From DATKZS01 sp035527835 [NCBI: bacterium] (GTDB taxonomy: Bacteria; RBG-13-61-14), in the NCBI GenBank assembly GCA_035527835.1, contig DATKZS010000100.1, forward strand, positions 1 through 34,368: 34,368 bases of DNA, given 5' to 3'. The notes under the pieces were generated by a model. That model did not search any database. It was not told where the DNA came from and saw nothing but the letters and a program-made list of their open reading frames with translations. Positions 31,276-34,368 of the stretch are shown here, one piece after another (position 1 is the stretch's first letter; the number at the start of each line of letters is the position of its first letter). The translations under genes were made by a program, and so were the position numbers.

Positions 31276-31423
31276 CTTTGTTCTCCTGGCCGGCTCCCCT
31301 GCCCCGCCCGTTCCTCATTTATGATGGCGGCGGAGCTTTTTATTTCGCCGGCGGATTTTCATGGTATCATGAAGATTGCCGCGCGGAAAATTTCCAAATG
31401 ATCTTCAAGGCAGTTAGATAACC

Positions 31424-32188
31424 ATGGCCCCGCCAACGTTCCAGCCGGTAACGCCCGAGGATGCCTCCACCGTGATCCTGATCCGGGACGCGCAGGATGA
31501 CATCGAGGTTTACATGACCCGGCGGCAGGACTACCTCCTGTTCCTGGGCGGGTTCTATGTTTTTCCCGGCGGCAAAATGGACGCGGCGGATTATGGCGCG
31601 GAAAGCATGGCCCGGTGCCGGGGCCTCACGCCGGAACAGGCGGCAGGTGTTATCGAGGGAGTGGAGCGACCGGAGCTGGCGGTGGGCCTGATGGTCGCGG
31701 CCATCCGCGAGCTGTTCGAGGAAGCGGGGGTGCTGCTGGCCGAATATGATGACGGGAAGGCGCTTACGCGGCCGTCGCCGGAGCTGGCCCAGCGTCTCTC
31801 GGCCCGGCGCGAGCAGCTCCAGTCCGACAAGGTCAGCATGGCCGAGCTGCTCAAGTCCGAGGGCCTGTACTGCTCGCTCGCGCGCATCCACTGGTTCGCG
31901 CACTGGATCACGCCCGCGACCTCGCCGCGGCGCTTCTCCACTTACTTCTTCGTGGCTGGAAAGCCCGCGGGCCAGGAGGCGAGCGCGTTCGAGCGGGAGG
32001 TGGCCCGGGCGCTGTGGATCAGGCCGGAGCAGGCCCTGGCCCGCTGGCGCCAGGACAAGTGGAAAATGATCCCGCCCACCATCGCGAGCCTCGACACGCT
32101 GTCGCGCTATCATTCGTGGGAAGCGCTGAAGCATGACTTCAGCCGGCCGCCACGGGACCATCAGCGGACGGTATGGAAGACGTTGTGA
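31424..32188 (+). CDS. Nudix hydrolase, NUDT19/NUDT7-like
   Basis: 254 residues. The Nudix box is split: VFPGGKMDAADYG at 46-58 and AAIRELFEEAGVLL at 92-105 carry the G-x5-E...REx2EExG elements, but about 35 residues (GAESMARCRGLTPEQAAGVI and on) are inserted between the GG and the REL helix. That insertion and the later ARIHWFAHWITPATSPRRFS segment are features of the NUDT19-type enzymes, which split CoA and acyl-CoA to phosphopantetheine products. Function by homology only. The E-E pair for metal is intact. No clear ribosome site before the ATG. Role in recycling CoA would suit the acyl-CoA genes elsewhere in the window. Confidence 0.82.
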   Translation: MAPPTFQPVTPEDASTVILIRDAQDDIEVYMTRRQDYLLFLGGFYVFPGGKMDAADYGAESMARCRGLTPEQAAGVIEGVERPELAVGLMVAAIRELFEEAGVLLAEYDDGKALTRPSPELAQRLSARREQLQSDKVSMAELLKSEGLYCSLARIHWFAHWITPATSPRRFSTYFFVAGKPAGQEASAFEREVARALWIRPEQALARWRQDKWKMIPPTIASLDTLSRYHSWEALKHDFSRPPRDHQRTVWKTL

Positions 32189-32242
32189 CGCGGCTAAGCA
32201 CATTATCTAGAGGCGGTTTCATAACCCCCACAAGAATTTATT

Positions 32243-32312
32243 AACAAGGATATTCAGGATGTTCAGGATTAAAAAACCGGAAATCATCCTGGAAATCCTG
32301 AATATCCTTGTT
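32243..32312. repeat. Hairpin repeat of GGATATTCA words
   Basis: Arms 32243-32269 and 32286-32312 pair at about 24 of 27 positions. Each arm holds two to three 9-nt words (GGATATTCA, GGATGTTCA, GGATT). It lies between convergent genes (Nudix and glycosyltransferase) and could end both transcripts. Confidence 0.85.
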
Positions 32313-32404
32313 ATTGATTTTCTTATGGAAGAACGCTACCAGGGTTATGCAACCAGTTATAATCATGCGCAATACCGCGGCCCTGCCCCCGCCCGGTAAC
32401 GGCC

Positions 32405-34075
32405 TCAAAGCATCCTGAAGCCTCCGGGCTTGAAGTCCTCGCCCGAGCGCCTCTTATCGCACCTCGCCTCCATTCCCCGGATAAAGGACTTTAGCCATGG
32501 GGGCGGGCCTTCTTTTTTCGCGGCCGTAAGCTCCGCCTTGACCTCGTCGAGCGGGCCTCCGCTCAAATAGATCATCCGGGCCAGCCGGTAGCGGGCCCAG
32601 GCGTCTCCCTTTTTCGCCACCCGCGCCCTCGCCCTGGCCAGGCCCTCGTCCGCCCACTCCCGTGCCCTCTCCGGCTCGCCCTTGAGCATGTGGAACCGGA
32701 CCAGGTTCTGGTAATCGGAGGGCGGGATCGGGTCATCGCCATGAGGCCATGCCGCCATCGCGATCAGCGCGGCCACGGCAGCGGCAGCGGCCGCCGACTT
32801 CCATCGGCCGGACCGCGTCATCCCCGCAACCTCGGCAACGGCCGCGCCGGCGAAAACGCAGAGCGCGGGGACCACCGGCAGCCGGAACCGGGCCAGCACG
32901 TAGAAGGCAATGGCGCCGAGCGAGTACAGGGCAATGTAAGCGAAGAGCGGGAACTGCTCCCTGAATTTCCGGCGGCAGAGCCAGAGGCCGACAATGGACA
33001 GCCCGAGCACGACCGGCCACGTCACCGGCAGCAGCCGGATGATCGGGACATAGCGTTTCTCCACGTAGTAATCAATGCTGTTGGGCGCCTCGTAGCCGGA
33101 GAGGAACGCCCGGGTCTTGGTCCACTCCTTGGCCGCCAGTTGCAGCGGCCGGCCGCGGTAATAATCGAGCACCACCCCCACGCTCCTGAGGAGGCTGCCG
33201 CGCGCGCGGTTGGCGAGGTCAACGATCTCCGGGGTCGGCTGCCACTGGTCGGGCGGCATGTCAGGATGGTTGCCGGCCACGAACTCGAGAGGTCCCCTCA
33301 CGGTCATGGATGACATCGGCACTCCGGCCTCCCGGTTCCGGATTCCCAGGGGGACCATAGTGAGGAAGAATCCGGCCATGACCGCTGACCCCATGAGAGC
33401 GGTCTTTCTTGTGCCCGCGTTCTTCCGCGCCAGCCACAGCCAATAAGGGGCCGCCGCGGCCATCACCGCGATATTGGGCTTGGCCAACACCGCGAGACCG
33501 AAGACCAGGCCGCAGGCTATGCCCTTGACCGGTCCGGGCCGGCGCTGGGCCCGGACCATGAGAAAAACCAGGAGCGTGTTCAGAAACACCAATACGCCGG
33601 TGCGGAGAAAAGCGGCTTCGTAGAACACCATGGGTCCATGGAGCGCGATCAGCATGCCGGCCACGAACCCGGCCAGCTCTCCCTTCAGGTCACGGCCCAT
33701 GACAAAGGCCAGGACCGACACCATTGCCCCCAGCACCACCTGGAAGAACCTGGGCGCGAGCAGGTTGCCGCCGCCCACGCTCTTGAAAATAAGGGCCAGA
33801 AAGTAAGGATAAAGAGGAGACTGGTTAAAAATCCCGCGGCCCACCGGATCTCCCGAGGAAATCTCGAGCGCCCATGCATAAAAGGTGTAGCAGTCAGTGC
33901 CCTTGAGGAAAATAATGTTGTAGTAAGGACTTGGTTCCATGGCGGCGAGGTACGCGAGCCTGACCGTCAGAGCGGCCAGGAAAACGATCGCGCCGAGGCC
34001 CGCGGCCCTGAGCCTGTTTCCGTCACGGCCCGCGCCGGCGGCTATCGTGTTCGCGTCAGACATGGGGCGAGGCAT
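32405..34075 (-). CDS. GT39/ArnT-like membrane glycosyltransferase (GT-C fold)
   Basis: 556 residues, about 9-11 membrane helices across residues 25-460 (examples: LGAIVFLAALTVRLAYLAAM, VVLGAMVSVLAFVMG, IACGLVFGLAVLA, FAYIALYSLGAIAFYVLARF). The first loop holds the PMT_2-style motif: GTDCYTFYAWALEISSGDPV followed by FNQSPLYPYFLALIF, with the acidic residue expected to be catalytic. The periplasmic loop at 260-340 contains PLEFVAGNHPDMPPDQW. The C-terminal 90 residues are soluble with a short TPR-like unit (MLKGEPERAREWADEGLARA). Such enzymes transfer sugars from polyprenyl-phosphate carriers to lipids or proteins. Start ambiguous between 34075 and an ATG four codons on; neither has a ribosome site. 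A mobile element lies 84 bp upstream. Confidence 0.82.
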   Translation of the reverse strand: MPRPMSDANTIAAGAGRDGNRLRAAGLGAIVFLAALTVRLAYLAAMEPSPYYNIIFLKGTDCYTFYAWALEISSGDPVGRGIFNQSPLYPYFLALIFKSVGGGNLLAPRFFQVVLGAMVSVLAFVMGRDLKGELAGFVAGMLIALHGPMVFYEAAFLRTGVLVFLNTLLVFLMVRAQRRPGPVKGIACGLVFGLAVLAKPNIAVMAAAAPYWLWLARKNAGTRKTALMGSAVMAGFFLTMVPLGIRNREAGVPMSSMTVRGPLEFVAGNHPDMPPDQWQPTPEIVDLANRARGSLLRSVGVVLDYYRGRPLQLAAKEWTKTRAFLSGYEAPNSIDYYVEKRYVPIIRLLPVTWPVVLGLSIVGLWLCRRKFREQFPLFAYIALYSLGAIAFYVLARFRLPVVPALCVFAGAAVAEVAGMTRSGRWKSAAAAAAVAALIAMAAWPHGDDPIPPSDYQNLVRFHMLKGEPERAREWADEGLARARARVAKKGDAWARYRLARMIYLSGGPLDEVKAELTAAKKEGPPPWLKSFIRGMEARCDKRRSGEDFKPGGFRML

Positions 34076-34158
34076 TTAATCTATCATAGGGGCGGCGGAG
34101 GCCCAAACAGGGGGCGGGAAAAGAAATCACGGGGCGTCAATTTTTCAACGGCCTAAAC

Positions 34159-34368
34159 CAGTGCTGTCCCAAATAAACGGACCGGAGAACCGCCAAGACG
34201 CCAAGAGCGCCAAGGATTATTTTTAAACATACTTGTCCAAAATAGACATCAAGAAAAACGCCAAGACGCGAAGAGCGCCAAGGTTCGCCAAGTAAAACCG
34301 GATGTTTCTTGGCGGCAAGTCTCGGAAAAAGACGCATCGCCTTGACTCCAACCTGCTTGGCGAACCCG
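34159..34368. mobile_element. Nested elements, copy D: B-type interrupted by a reversed C-type
   Basis: 34159-34227 repeats the left end of copy B (CAGTGCTGTCC...GGATTATTTTTAAA). At 34228 the sequence switches to CATACTTGTCCAAAATAGAC, the outer end of a C-type element in reverse. It matches the reverse complement of 26360 back toward 26220 almost base for base up to the window edge. The nine bases before the switch, ATTTTTAAA (34219-34227), are the predicted target duplication; the other half lies beyond the window. Confidence 0.88.

Overview
The window is about 34 kb of GC-rich bacterial chromosome. It carries 29 protein-coding genes I can support (one cut by the left edge), one tRNA, one integrase remnant and an unusually dense set of inverted repeats. 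The organism looks like an uncultivated, probably anaerobic diderm. Evidence is an outer-membrane-style barrel protein, a lipoprotein, a tungsten-type aldehyde:ferredoxin oxidoreductase, heterodisulfide-reductase-like CCG proteins and a glutaryl-CoA dehydrogenase. A delta-proteobacterial or similar lineage fits, but I cannot fix the phylum.

Layout. 1-2530 (minus): a partial carotenoid-biosynthesis-family membrane protein, a secreted five-bladed propeller of GH43/32 type and a small DUF2378-like protein. 2922-5771 (minus): a tight envelope-stress-like operon of ECF sigma factor, zinc-finger anti-sigma factor, exported bactofilin-like protein and beta-barrel protein. 5926-10298: acyl-CoA metabolism, with an AMP-forming acyl-CoA ligase divergent from an iron alcohol dehydrogenase and a glutaryl-CoA dehydrogenase. 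10493-13816 (minus): housekeeping set maf-yggS-proC-divIVA-DUF167 with a near-consensus promoter. 14010-18755: two divergent paralogous Fe-S/CCG proteins, tRNA-Thr(CGU) with its own promoter, a tyrosine-integrase remnant against the tRNA 3' end, and an aldehyde:ferredoxin oxidoreductase. 19086-25976: a DUF5005/DUF4185-like lipoprotein, XRE regulator, Tat-exported amidohydrolase, MaoC hydratase, pyruvate kinase and signal peptidase I. 26404-34075: two methyltransferases, a 984-residue TPR protein, a NUDT19-like Nudix hydrolase and a GT39-like membrane glycosyltransferase.

The most unusual content lies between genes. Four copies (one incomplete) of a 265-273 bp non-autonomous element share about 55 bp terminal inverted repeats. 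Two copies have perfect 9-bp target duplications, and at one of them removing the element restores a 32-bp-arm palindrome. A further copy is itself interrupted by a relative. Each copy lies within about 120 bp upstream of a gene start. The element's ends and several independent hairpins share one design: a short word repeated three times at 8- then 9-nt spacing in each arm, with the word differing between families. This modular repeat system is my main candidate for something undescribed. The Fe-S/CCG pair with AOR, and the sigma-controlled exported bactofilin operon, are the most interesting protein systems.
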